In this document: one piece after another, positions 1 to 12,300 of the stretch
Position numbering within the stretch: the first letter of the stretch is position 1
How the letters are laid out: every line of letters starts with the position of its first letter
DNA from: Endomychus coccineus
Taxonomy: Eukaryota > Arthropoda > Insecta > Coleoptera > Endomychidae
Assembly (NCBI GenBank): GCA_958510875.1
Contig: OY294067.1
Span: 275,386,742-275,450,741, forward strand
Length of the DNA stretch: 64,000 nucleotides
Direction of reading: 5' to 3'
The notes under the pieces: generated by a model
What the model was told of the DNA's origin: nothing
Seen by the model: only the letters and a program-made list of their open reading frames with translations
The model's database searches: none
Program-made: the position numbers and the translations under genes

Positions 1-1985
1 AAGAAACTATTTTAATTTTTTTTTCTCTTATTTTCGGTCGTCCAAAGATTTTGTCACTCTGTTTAATATGCACTCTGATGCCCTCTTTATAATGCTCACT
101 TTATTTGTCTGGCAGCGAAACTTTTTCTTGGATTTTTAAAGTTCAAGAAATTATTTTAATTTTTTTTTCTCTTATTTTCGGTCGTCCAAAGATTTTGTCA
201 CTCTGCTTAATATGCACTCTGATGCCCTCTTTATATTGCCTCTTTCATTTTCCTGGCAGCGCAACTTTTTCTTGGATTTTTAGAGTTCAAGAAACTATTT
301 TAATTTTTTTTTCTCTTATTTTCGGTCGTCCAAAGATTTTGTCACTCTGCTTAATATGCACTCTGATGCCCTCTTAATAATGCCTCTTTTATTTTCCTGG
401 CAGCGCAACTTTTTCTTGGATTTTTAGAGTTCAAGAAACTATTTTAATTTTTTTTCCTCTTGTTTCCGGTCGTCCAAAGATTTTGTCACTCTGCTTAATA
501 TGCACTCTGATGCCCTCTTTATAATACCTCTTTTATTTTCCTGGCAGCGCAACTTTTTCTTGGATTTTTAGAGTTCAAAAAACTATTTTAATTTTTTTTT
601 CTCTTGTTTTCGGTCGTCCAAAGATTTTGTCACTCTGCTTAATATGCATTCTGATGCCCTCTTTATAATGCCTCTTTTATTTTCCTGGCAGCGCAACTTT
701 TTCTTAGATTTTTAGAGTTCAAGAAACTGTTTTAATTTTTTTTTCTCTTATTTTCGTTCGTCCAAAGATTTTGTCAATCTGCTAAATATGCACTCTGATG
801 CGCTCTTTATAATGCATCTTTCATTTTCCTGGCAGCGCAACTTTTTCTTGGATTTTTAGAGTTCAAGAAACTATTTTAATTTTTTTTTCTCTTATTTTCG
901 CTGGTCCAAAGATTTTGTCACTCTGCTTAATATGCACTCTGATGGCCTCTTCATAATGCCTCTTTTATTTTCCTGGCAGCGCAACTTTTTCTTGGATTTT
1001 TAGAGTTCAAGAAACTATTTTATTTTTTTTTCTCTTATTTTCGGTCGTCCAAAGATTTCGTCACTCTGCTTAATATGCACTCTGATGCCCTCTTTATAAT
1101 GCCTCTTTTATTTTCCTGGCAGCGCAACTTTTTCTTGGATTTTTAGAGTTCAAGAAACTATTTTATTTTTTTTTCTCTTATTTTCGATCGTTCAAAGATT
1201 TTTTCACTCTGCCTAATATGCACTCTGATGCCCTCTTCATAATACCTCTTTTATTTTCCTGGCCGCGCAACTTTTTCTTGGATTTTTAGAGTACAAGAAA
1301 CTATTTTAATTTTTTTTTCTCTTATTTTCGGTCGTCCAAAGATTTTGTCACTCTGCTTAATATGCACTCTGATGCCCTCTTTATAATGCCTCTTTTATTT
1401 TCCTGGCAGCGCAACTTTTTCTTGGATTTTCGGAATTCAAGAAACTATTTTAATTTTTTTTTCTCTTATTTTCGGTCGTCCGAAGATTTAGTCACTCTGC
1501 TTAATATGCAATCTGATGCCCTCTTTATAACGCCTTTTTTATTTTCCTGGCAGCGCAACTTTTTCTTGGATTTTTAGAGTTCAAGAAACTAGTTTAATTT
1601 TTTTTTCTCTTGTTTTCGGTCGTCCAAAGATTTTGTCACTCTGCTTAATATGCACTCTGATGCCCTCTTTATAATGCCTCTTTTATTTTCCTGGCAGCGC
1701 AACTTTTTCTTGGATTTTTAGAGTTCAAGAAACTATTTTAATTTTTTTTTCTCTTACTTTCGGTCGTCCAAATATTTTGTCACTCTGCTTAATATGCACT
1801 CTGATGCCCTCTTTATAAAGCCTCTTTTATTTTCCTGGCAGCGCAACTTTTTCTTGGATTTTTAGAGTTTAAGAAACTATTTCAATTTTTTTCACTTATT
1901 AACGGGCGTCCAAAGATTTTCTCCCATAGCTTTATATGCTCTCTGATCTTCTCATTACAACGCTATTCTTATTTTTGTAATTCGA
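1..1985. repeat. 144-bp tandem repeat array (about 13 units)
   Basis: The same block recurs every 144 bp (for example the AAGAAA step at 145 and 289). Each unit has a T-run, CGGTCGTCCAAAG, TTAATATGCACTCTGATGC and CTGGCAGCGCAACTTTTTC. Units are nearly identical to about 1870, then one decayed unit fades out by 1985. The array runs off the left edge. It lies in the ABCB intron that should precede the NBD2 exons. Short in-frame ORFs here are by-products of the repeat. Confidence 0.97.
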
Positions 1986-2714
1986 GGAATTATTTTATTA
2001 ATTTTCTCTATTTTTCTCTCATTCAAAGCATTTCTTTCCTTGTTTCATAAGCACCCTAATCGCAACTTCCTAACACACTCTTAATTCTTGTGGATTATTT
2101 TAGAAAGTGTGGCTGGGATCGTTGTATTGAATTTATATCCATCCCGCAGTCAACAGTCTACACGTCAGAAACCGTGGCTGGAAAAGTGTGGCTAACTTCA
2201 CGTAAACTCACTCAACCCCTTTCCCCTATTCAATTTTGAGGGATTGAAGCGCCCCCTATTAGGTGGTTGCTCGTTCAAGCCTCAAATATACGTCAAAAGA
2301 TGTCCCCCAAACAAAATCATTCGACGTGTTTCGGGAGATTTTTCCACTCACTATGAGATAAGAAATATACGGGGTGGCTCGTCTGAGATGGAACACTCTA
2401 TATATATACATCTATTGCGAGGAAGTGGGAGGTGGGATTAACTTGAAATTTGAACTGGGAGTTCCTTGAGCATTGACAATAAAAGGGTTGCAGTTTGGTT
2501 TCTTAATTCCCAATACAACTGGAGATAGCAATTTTTTTTTGACGAACTTCCCCTAAAAATGTCCAAAATACCCCAAAATGGCAAAAAAGGGGTTGCGGTC
2601 AATTTAGGAGGTAGAAATTTCAGAGTTTGGTTTCATACACCAAAACAAACATTCTCCGTGGGGTTAAATCATAAAAAAGTTACCGATATCACTTATTTTT
2701 TGGTTTCACATACT
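1986..2714. other. Intronic sequence without recognised feature
   Basis: AT-rich ABCB intron sequence. It includes a slightly more GC-rich patch around 2110-2430 with a repeated CGTGGCTGG/GTGTGGCTGG phrase, probably an old repeat. I recognise no coding potential. Confidence 0.5.
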
Positions 2715-3060
2715 CTACTAAATGTAAACTGATCAAGAGGTGTGTGGTCTTCAATCTCTGTCCAACGTTGTTTATGTTAGTGAATAACTAATTCGATTGG
2801 TATATCTGAATAAAAAAAAATCTGAGGAAATTAATTGATGATCTTTGGGTATGCATTGATTTCTTATAAACTCTTTTACATAAAATCAGTCTCTTCTTTA
2901 TATATACAAATTATGACAAATTGGTAGGCGCATTAATATTGCTCACAATGTTTCTTAAAGGTATATTAGTTTTTCCAATTTCGGAAGCCTGCTTGTCCAT
3001 TATGGCAAGTTAATTTATTTTTCATGTCAATAGGGATTGACATATTTTTGAATTAGTATC
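2715..3060 (-). mobile_element. Penelope-like reverse transcriptase fragment
   Basis: This stretch aligns by eye, in the same orientation, with the Penelope-like RT segment at 39110-39450 (shared GAGGTGTGTGGT, TCTCTG-CCAACGTT, GAAATTA-TTGATG and GCAA-TTAATTTATTTTT blocks). No open frame remains. It lies just downstream of the last visible ABCB exon. Confidence 0.7.
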
Positions 3061-3097
3061 ATATAATTACATAAATACGAAAAAAAGCTCTATTTAC

Positions 3098-3339
3098 TTG
3101 AAAACTATTCCATAATCCAGATCTTCTTCAATGATTAGTTTCACTCCATAACTCATTCCGGCAGCATAAGCAAAGAACATAAGACTTTTCGCCATACCCA
3201 AAGCAAACGCACGATAATGCGATTTCTTTTTAGCTGAACTTTGATAAGGTAATAATTGTTCGATATACAGTTTGAGAAATACTTTTTGGCACCCTAAAGA
3301 AGCCACTGTTCTTATATTTCCGATGGCTTCTACAGCAAT
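3098..3339 (-). CDS. ABCB exon 16 (fourth intracellular loop, TM11), last exon in window
   Basis: It encodes [16 protein letters not shown], then a helix ([21 protein letters not shown]) and [11 protein letters not shown]. The exon ends TTTTCAA|GTAAAT, phase 2. Reading through meets a stop at once, but homologs continue from VFK into TM12 and NBD2, so splicing to an exon left of base 1 is expected. Confidence 0.92.
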
Positions 3340-6300
3340 CTGGAAAATTATTTAATGCAATATTTACTTAGATATACGAGGACATCGCCAAAAATTCCCG
3401 ACCTGACGTACATCCAGAATCACAGCTGGTCAAAATATCGATAACATCCAAGTTGAAGTCTTTTTTAGCCTTGGAAAAAACGAAAACTGATTTAAAGACA
3501 ATTAGTTTTCTTACTGTCACTCGTTTATCGTCAGGAAAATTGAAGATCGCGATATTATTAAATTTGTTACTCAAAACCTCAATCATCGGTTAGATTCAGT
3601 GGTAAAAGATTAGTTAGAACAGTTTCGTGAGGGGCATGAATCCTTGGAAGATGATACCAAAACAGGAAGGACGGTGAATGTGGTGAGGTGAGGTAGTTGT
3701 GTTGCATTATATTGTATTATGTTGGGGATATTTGCACACTGTGACCTAATAGATCTATTGTGTCTCTTTCTACTGCTGCGCTGTTCAGGATATCTTAACG
3801 GTTATAACAGTTTCTCCAACCCTGTAGCTCATAGAAAGAGCAGAATGTCGGATGGCTGCAAGTTAGATATGGTTGCCTCTTCTATTTGGTACGCACCTAG
3901 GTGTCGTTCCCTTGGGTTCCGTCCTTCTCTTCGTAGAACCTGTAATCTTCTTCGTCTAATAATGCGAGCTTCTTGGGTTGACGCAGTCATTATATCCCTT
4001 CTGGTTATAGTTTCCCAGAAACATGTTTGCCTGCATCGGAACTTTTAGTTCTATCCAGTGATGGGATCTTTTATTGTCTACTTCTTCCGTGAATTCGTCC
4101 AGTACCGTGCTGGCGCTTATACCTCGGAAGGGTTCAATCCCCAGAAATAGTGTTTCGATCTCTTTTTTGTGAGTTCGTCTGCTTTTTTGTTACGCTCCAC
4201 TCCGATGTGGAGCGGAATCTATAGGACAGTAGCTGCATTGTTCTTGCTTAGTTCGGTTAGCTTTTCTAAGAATTCCCAGACTATCTAGGAACTGATTACT
4301 TGAGAGCTCAGAGCGTAATGGCTGCTTGACTATCCGACATGATGAATATTTGTTTTCTAAGTAAGTCTCTTTCTATATCAAACTGGACACATTTTTTATG
4401 ATCTGAATTTTCACCTGAAAAATGCTCGGGAATTTGCCTAAGCTTTCAAAGTATTCGGTTCCAGGCTCATATATTCCTATTCTAGTTCCTTCTGTTGTTT
4501 TATAACTATTAGTGTACAATTTCTACTGATTCTTGGGAAGATATTTTTATCCCATTCGCTTAGTGTTGAATTCTCACTGATACCTTTTTCATATACAAGC
4601 GTTCGCCAAATCATTCACGAACATTTGGGCATGAATAATGTTAGTGCTATTATGATCCAAACGAAATCGATAAAATGGAGGCGAAAAGGAGAAGCACAAT
4701 CAAGAACATTTAGGATCTGTCAGTCGACAAAAAAGATGATGGTCTCGATAATTTGGGATTGTGCGGTCGTTCTTCCTATATACAGCACGCCTGCACTAAT
4801 TACAATAAGACATTCTGGAGGGAAAACGTGAAAAACTGAGCAGAAGCATGCGTTTGTCTAGAATTATGCAATCCACAATTTGGTCTGTGGTTTTGAACAA
4901 ATCAACCACTCTCCATATGGCCCATAACCATAACCTGTTTGGGAAATTGAAAAAGAACCTTCCGGGACGCCATTTCAGTGCTGATGAAAAGGTGAAGGTT
5001 CCAGTCTGGGCAAACAGAAGGAATAGTTTTTCAGGGGTATTGAATTGTTGCTAAAATTATGAGGTAAATGCATTGACACTGGTGATTATATTGAAGAATA
5101 CATTTTATTGAGGGCTTACGCCGTTTTTTTCATAGTCAGGCCTGGAATTATTGGTGCTTTTCAAGAGTTTTACCTTTGCAGAGTTTTCCAGCATTTTTTC
5201 GTTTTCTTGAGTATCTCCTTGAAGTATTTTCTGTTCAAAATAGACTGATAGAAATATAAGTGGCGCAAATGACATCAGAACCAATGCTAATCTCCATTCG
5301 AAGTATAATGCAAATGTGTTTGACAAAATTAATGTTGATATAGAGTTTAAGGCAGTCCCAATTGGCAAACCTGAGGCCTAAAATAAAATTCAATCATTAA
5401 AATTTGTTACTATAAATACATGATATTATATTCATCAATTTCACAACAATCGATGGTGGAAGCCGTTACTTTGTGATAATTTATCATATTAATATTATAA
5501 AACACTTATTACTTTGTTTTCATCACCTATATATATATATATAGAAACATCAACGTGACTATAGTTTCGACAATTAGCATGTCATCTCCGAAACGATATT
5601 AATGTATGAATAAACATGAATTATATTAAGATATGTATAGTCAAAATAAGATGAAAGTTACAAGTGGGGTTTTGATTTGAATATGGATAAATATTTTACT
5701 CTTCACGAACCCCATACTGAACACTCTTGTTTCATGATGTTTTTGAGGTTGAGTCAAACTTGTTTTACTACTCACCCCTTGTATATTGCTCGCATCACTC
5801 GAGAGTTTCGCACATAATGATCCTACTCCGTTCTCTTTCCTGTCATACCAGCCAATTTCCTGCTGAAGCATTGCCGCAAACATTTTACTCCGAACTCGGA
5901 AAGTCAAATGTTCACCGGCTATGCCAAATGCATATATCTGAAAAAATCCAATCAGTTTAAGTTGGTATAAAACAGATGAAATAATTTATGGCAAATCTTC
6001 GTCAACCTTCGCCGACTCCAAAATTGTATGATGGAGAATAAGGGATGATGTTTGAGTGCATGAAAAATGTAGGGGTTGAAGCGGCATCATTAGCAGATAG
6101 ACATCCAGCTTATGCAATAGTCGTTTCAGTAAAATTAGTGATAACTAGGAGGTAGGTTAGTACGCTGCTCATATACCGAAAGGGTTAAGACGGACTGAGT
6201 GAGTTAGCCAAAAGTAGGAAAGACTTCGTTCACTTCGCTGACGCCGTCTTTCGCATAAATCGAAAAAGAGCGCGAGCCGCTAAGTTCACGCCGTCTTTCA

Positions 6301-9300
6301 TTCTCGATTCTTTAGCACTATTTTTATGTACAATCGACCAGATAGCTAGCGCACCTAACAGTGCTCGAAACTAAGCGAATAGCGTCGAGTATTTTGACGG
6401 CCGGCTCCGCTCGAAACTTGAAAACAACTCAAGGTACGACATTGAATCATATCTAGTTAGTGTAAAAATTTCAAGTGGATTACATTTACCATTTACGCTA
6501 CACTGGCCATATAACCCGAATCAAAAAAGGTTTCGTTCGTTTTGCTCACTCCGTCTTAATGACGCTTCACAACAACAACAAATACGTGGATATCTGTACC
6601 TAGAAAGAAAATGAGAAACATAGTTACCTGTGCCAGATATGCGATGCCAGAGACTATCCCAATGATGAGAAAGTAAAGACAAAATTTATTAGTCTCTGTT
6701 CGAACTATAATGTCGTCTTCATTCGCTAACACCTAGAGAAAACGAAATTATCACTCAGTTTTGGAATAAACATTTACTTATTCGCCATACATCATATACT
6801 TTGGAAATATCACATCTTGAATAACAACAAACGCAAAAAAAAATTGGTTTTGATAGTCATTCATGCCTCATATGATATCGATCTAACGCTTTTGGACATC
6901 TTCCTATGGGGTTTCTCGAAGGAAAGAGTAGATGCTAATAACACTCAAGCATTTCAGTACCTTAGGGGTAACATTAACGCAGAAATCACAGAACTATCGC
7001 AGGTTTTGCAAGAGATACATAGATAATTTTTTGCAAAGAGAATTATATACTGCCCAATGGTCAAAGGAGGTACTTTGCATGATTTTGTTTTCTCTAATAA
7101 CCGCAATCTGTATTTTACTTCAAAATAATAGTTTTAAATATGGAAGCTACAGTCTATGGCGAAACAAGAAATAATTTATTTGGTCAAAACTTATTTCATT
7201 TCTCGACATAATCTCTTTTTGGCCCGATACACTTCGTCCAGCATTTTTCTAATTTTCCCTTCCAAATAATACGATTTCGGCAATCCTCCAAAATAGGCGT
7301 TTGTTTCAGCGATGACCTAATCGTTGGAGCCAAATCTTTTTCCACCGAGCCATTTCTTCAAGTTTGGAAATAGATAAGAATCGCAGGGGACCAAATCTGG
7401 AGAATATGGTGGATGACGAACCAATTCGTATCAATTCCTGCAATTTTGCCATTGCGACTGCGGAGCTGTGCACCGTTGTGTAGTCCTGGTGGAAGAACAC
7501 TTTTTTCTTCGCCAAATGCGGCTGCTTTCGCTTGAAACCGGTGTTGAATCGATCCAACAGCTCTGCATAATATACAGCGGTGATCGTTTTGCCCTTTTCA
7601 ACAATATGGACGATACCATGTGCATCCCATAACTTTGTTGGTCGATAAACCCACTTTGGCCTTTTTCGCTTCGATTCGCCAGGACAAGTGTACTGTTTCC
7701 ACTGTTCTTTGGTCTCTCGTGTGTTGTGATGGATCCATGTTTCGTCCATTGTTACGAAACGGTGAAGAAGTCCTTATTATCGCGCTTAAACGTGTTTATT
7801 TGGCATTAAGCTAGATGCTCCAAGAATTCAACAGTTTTGCGGTTTTTTCAGGAAAAGTCGGAAAATATTTATTTTTAGAAATGTGTAATTTCCAACAACA
7901 AATAATGTCTAATTATTTAAAGATAAGATTTTTGGTTATTTACCTTTTTATATAGTGTTTTGACCCCCAATATTTTTGCTCTAAAAGGGACGAAAAAAAT
8001 GCATTATGGACTATTTGACAAACTGTTCATAGGTTTGAACAGTTTATGAATAACTCCTAATATTTTGAGTGGGACATTCTGATTTGCAACACCTCCTATC
8101 TTGAACCATTCAGGAAGAGACACATAAAAAACAAATTACTGGAGAAAAATTGATACTTGTTACTTTTTTCGGTTCATTGACTGGACCATGAACTTAATCG
8201 AAAGTATATCGCTTGCTTTTGGACTGTTAAATAAATGAAAAAACTGATGATCATAACTTCAAAAAATATAAAAAAGGACGATAATTTCGAATTGTTCAAT
8301 TGATTTCAGCTTACCCCCAAAAGGTCCCCAAATACAACGGAATAAATTGGCATCGCTGCACCTGTTACGAGAGATGCTGCACAACCAATGAAAATTGGGA
8401 ACCATTCAGGACCATTCATTTTGATTGTCTTAATAAGCTTACTTCCAGCTCCTTGTATTTGATCTACTTCACTCTGGAATGAATCCATAAAATTTTATTC
8501 TGAAACACAACTTGCTACTTTTGCCACATATTGCTATTTTCAAAACTCTTTTGAAGATATATATCTTACCTTTCTGTGATGAAACCTTTGAACATCAAAA
8601 ATCGAGTCTCTTTTGCTTGGGTCGAACCCATTTCCCAGTTCTGGAGCAGCTACAGTTTCAATTCATGCTTAAGACCAAGTCATTTTGTAATAAAGATGTA
8701 CTTACTTGAATAGCGTTTCGTTGTTTCATCTCCTCTATGCGTTTTCATTAAGTCAAAATAAGCGCCTTTTGCTTCTAATAGAGCCGAATGTGTTCCTTCT
8801 TCAAGTATTTGTCCATCCGATAATACAACTATTTTATTGGCGTTCTTGATTGTGGATAGTCGATGAGCTACGATGATAGTTGTACATTCTCCGCTTATCT
8901 GTTAATGATATTTGTAATAAACAATGAATTCTGGCCAATGAAACCGAAAAACCAACAAGCATTGTAATGAAATAATGAAAACTTCTTACAAGTCGATATT
9001 AAAGAACCGATGTAGAAGATTGTTTGATTGTATTTTATTAGCTCCGCCAATATGCTGATAGTGAAGGGCAGTTATGATTTTTTGTGCAATTTTCACGCTC
9101 GTTAACAGAACCCGGCTCAAAATGTTCGTATTGATGGCCCAAGCAACATACTAAAATGTTGAATTACCAAAATGGGTGCCACCCAGTTTAATTGGCCAAA
9201 AACTGTTTTTTTGCTCTTTTTGAGAGCTACTTTTTGTTTTTTTGTTTTATTTTTTTTTGAAGGCTTCAGAGGTTTGGCTGAGGTTTGGGATTGATACCCT

Positions 9301-12300
9301 TTTATTATGGATGTCAGAAAAACCCATTGGTTCAAGGTTTTTGAAAATCGGCTCATCGCCTTTCCCATAATATATATATATACATGTATTTTATGAAAAA
9401 ATCCAAATTGGTCTGCAAGAGCCAATAATTGATCAATTCAGCTGAAAATTTAGGTGGAAGTAGTTCTTTCCACAACTAAAAAGTGGTTCAAGGTTTGGTC
9501 AAAAATCTTTGATGGTTTCCCCTAAAACCCAATTTTAGCCCATCCAAATATCTTTTGTCATTTTAGGGTTATCGAGGTCTAGTTGATCTCAAATGATAGC
9601 TATTTTTATGTAGTCTAACTTTCTATATGAGCGTCATCCATTTATTTTCAAAATTTGGACTAGTTTTTGGACATTTATTCTATATATATATTTGGATATG
9701 ATTTATGACTTTTATAACGCCATCACGCTTATATTTGCATATAAATACATATACATAGTCATATTTATGCATATTGAACATAAATATATGGACCCATGTC
9801 CATCAGATCTGGACTACCCAATTGTTTACTAAAATAGACATGCGACTAATGAATTCCGAAGTTTGACCAAATTGAGTTGCTTTTTTTCAAATAATTTTTT
9901 GCATTATTTTGAATAAAAATGTATCAAATATCGATGTTTTTTGGTGTCAAATAAAAGATAATATTATCTTTCCACATAAGATCTGCACATGTTAAATCGG
10001 GTGCGCGATTCCATGCTTCGACGGATAAATTTATGTAACTAGGTTGGTGTTCGCCACTTCGAACCATTTTTATAAATATATCATTTTCGCTTTATTTTGA
10101 ATAAAAATTACTTGAACATCGAAGTTTTTTGGTGTCAACAAGATAACATTACGTTTTGGCCTGAACGGCTCATTTGCGACTAAGGGCTCATATGCACAAC
10201 CTCCTCAAGTTTGGCAACATATTTTTGAAACACACTGTATATTAAAACATATTAATCAATCTTGGAAAGATAGTCTTCACATGTGTTTGAATGGGAGTAG
10301 TCCATATAGCTTTGGACTATGGTTAAGGAGATATGCGGGGTTGCCTTTATTATTTCCCGTCTTATATTAGAGCTGAATGTGATTCAATATTAGATAGATC
10401 GAAACTAATTTGAACAAAGTACAATTCAGATAAATATTTACCGCATCCAAAGCAGCCTGCACTTCTGCTTCGCTTGTAGTATCAAGAGCTGATGTTGCTT
10501 CATCCAGCAATAGTATAGAGGGTTCTCTTACCAGAGCTCTTGCTATGGCTACTCGTTGCTTCTGCCCTCCAGATAGTTGGGCTCCTCTTTCTCCAATCAA
10601 GGTATCGTATCCGTTCGGCAAGCTCTTGATGAATTTATGTACGTTGGCTCTTTTTGCAGCTCGTTCAATTTCTTCCTGAGTGGCACTGAGTTTTCCGTAT
10701 CGGATATTTTCTGCAATTGAAGTAGCGAATAATGCGGGTTCTTGACCAACCATTCCTATTTTGTTCCTCAACCACGAAAGATCGTATTCTTTAATATTGA
10801 TATTGTCAATGTAGATCTGTCAAAAGAAAACTTGAATCACTACTTTTGTACAGCAGATGCAAACGTTAGTTAAAGTGAAGTCTTCAATTTCTCTTCAGTT
10901 CTAAGATATGTAATAAGGGTTTATCTGATTAATATTAGCGTGTATCCTTCCAGTGTCGTGAAATCTAAAGTGTCTTGTAAAATAAAAGGGTAAGTGTTAA
11001 TCATATTTTTCACGTTTGCTCCGGCTAATCAATGATTGGGATCAAACTCCAACGTGTCATGGTTCTCTAAATTAAATGACCACACTGTGAATGAATAAAT
11101 TGATTGAGGATTAGGAATAATATAAATTCCTTAAATGAAGTTTTATATAGTTTCATAAAGAGAAAGCCATGTTACAGATATCTTATTAAAAATAGAAGCA
11201 ATTGGAGATTGTGATTAATTTTTTTATTCTGAAGAAAATAAGACTTCTGTTGTACTTTGCATGCATTGAAATCATCACAAGATATCTAAAAATGGGTGAT
11301 ATCATTATAGAGAAGTGAACATTTTGCTACAACTCACTTCTCCATTACAGGTATCATAAAATCTCTGAAGCAGCTGGACACAAGTAGATTTTCCACAACC
11401 GGAACTCCCCACCAAAGCTACGGATTGACCAGGCTCGATCTTTAGACTTATTCCTTGCAATATCTAAAACCAACAGATTGGACAAATTTTCTTATGTTTC
11501 ATTTATGTTCTACCTTAACATCTGGCCTAGACGGATATTGGAAAAATACGTTTTCGAACTTTATTTCTCCTTTGAAAGACTTCAATTTTTCACCATGGTT
11601 CAAGGAAGCGTTGATCTTTGGTTCCGAATCTAAAACTCGGAAAACTTTCGAGGCGGCTCCACAAGCTACACCGAAGATTTGGAAAAACGGAGCACCCATT
11701 CCGAAGTTCCAAGATGCACATAAGGTATTGAAGAAAACCTACAGAAATTGAGAAGTTAACTAATGATCCTATATTGTATTTTCACAATTCAATTCAACAT
11801 ATTATGTGACAGGCACATTCTCCCCAAAAACAACGAATTCTATTACCTGATTAATACCTGTCAACTCTTAGCAACATGGTTCACACCCTGTTGTTGTTTA
11901 TTGTGCAACTTAATCTAGAAGTTACACTGCCTTATACGAGGGACCCAGAGTTAAACCACCAAACGTTTAAGATCGGTTTCTTAGGTAAAAATAAGATGTA
12001 TCCTAACTTTATTCATTTTCAAGATACTGGATGTCAAAGTTTTTACATTAGTGGCTTTTGTGAGTCGGAAAAAAGGCCGAAAAAAGCAAATATTCCAGAG
12101 CATAACGAGAGTCTGCCCCCCCCCCCCCGTTTTCGAGGATGCTGAACACGATGACGGTGGTTTAAACTATTTCTGAGTTGACCGTCACCCCCAAACGGCC
12201 AAAAACAACCCCCAAAAAGGGTGAAACGCGGATAATACCGACATATTCCGAGAAAAACCGCGTCACCTCCCGTTTTCGAGGATGCTGAACACGATAACGG

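Noticed and set aside
105..377. Open frames of up to 90 codons within 1-1900
   Set aside because: They arise because the 144-bp unit is a multiple of three, so a chance open frame repeats. No protein resemblance.
9117..9425. 102-codon lysine-rich minus-strand ORF in an ABCB intron
   Set aside because: It comes from T-rich low-complexity DNA; no domain, and it lies between well-defined ABCB exons.
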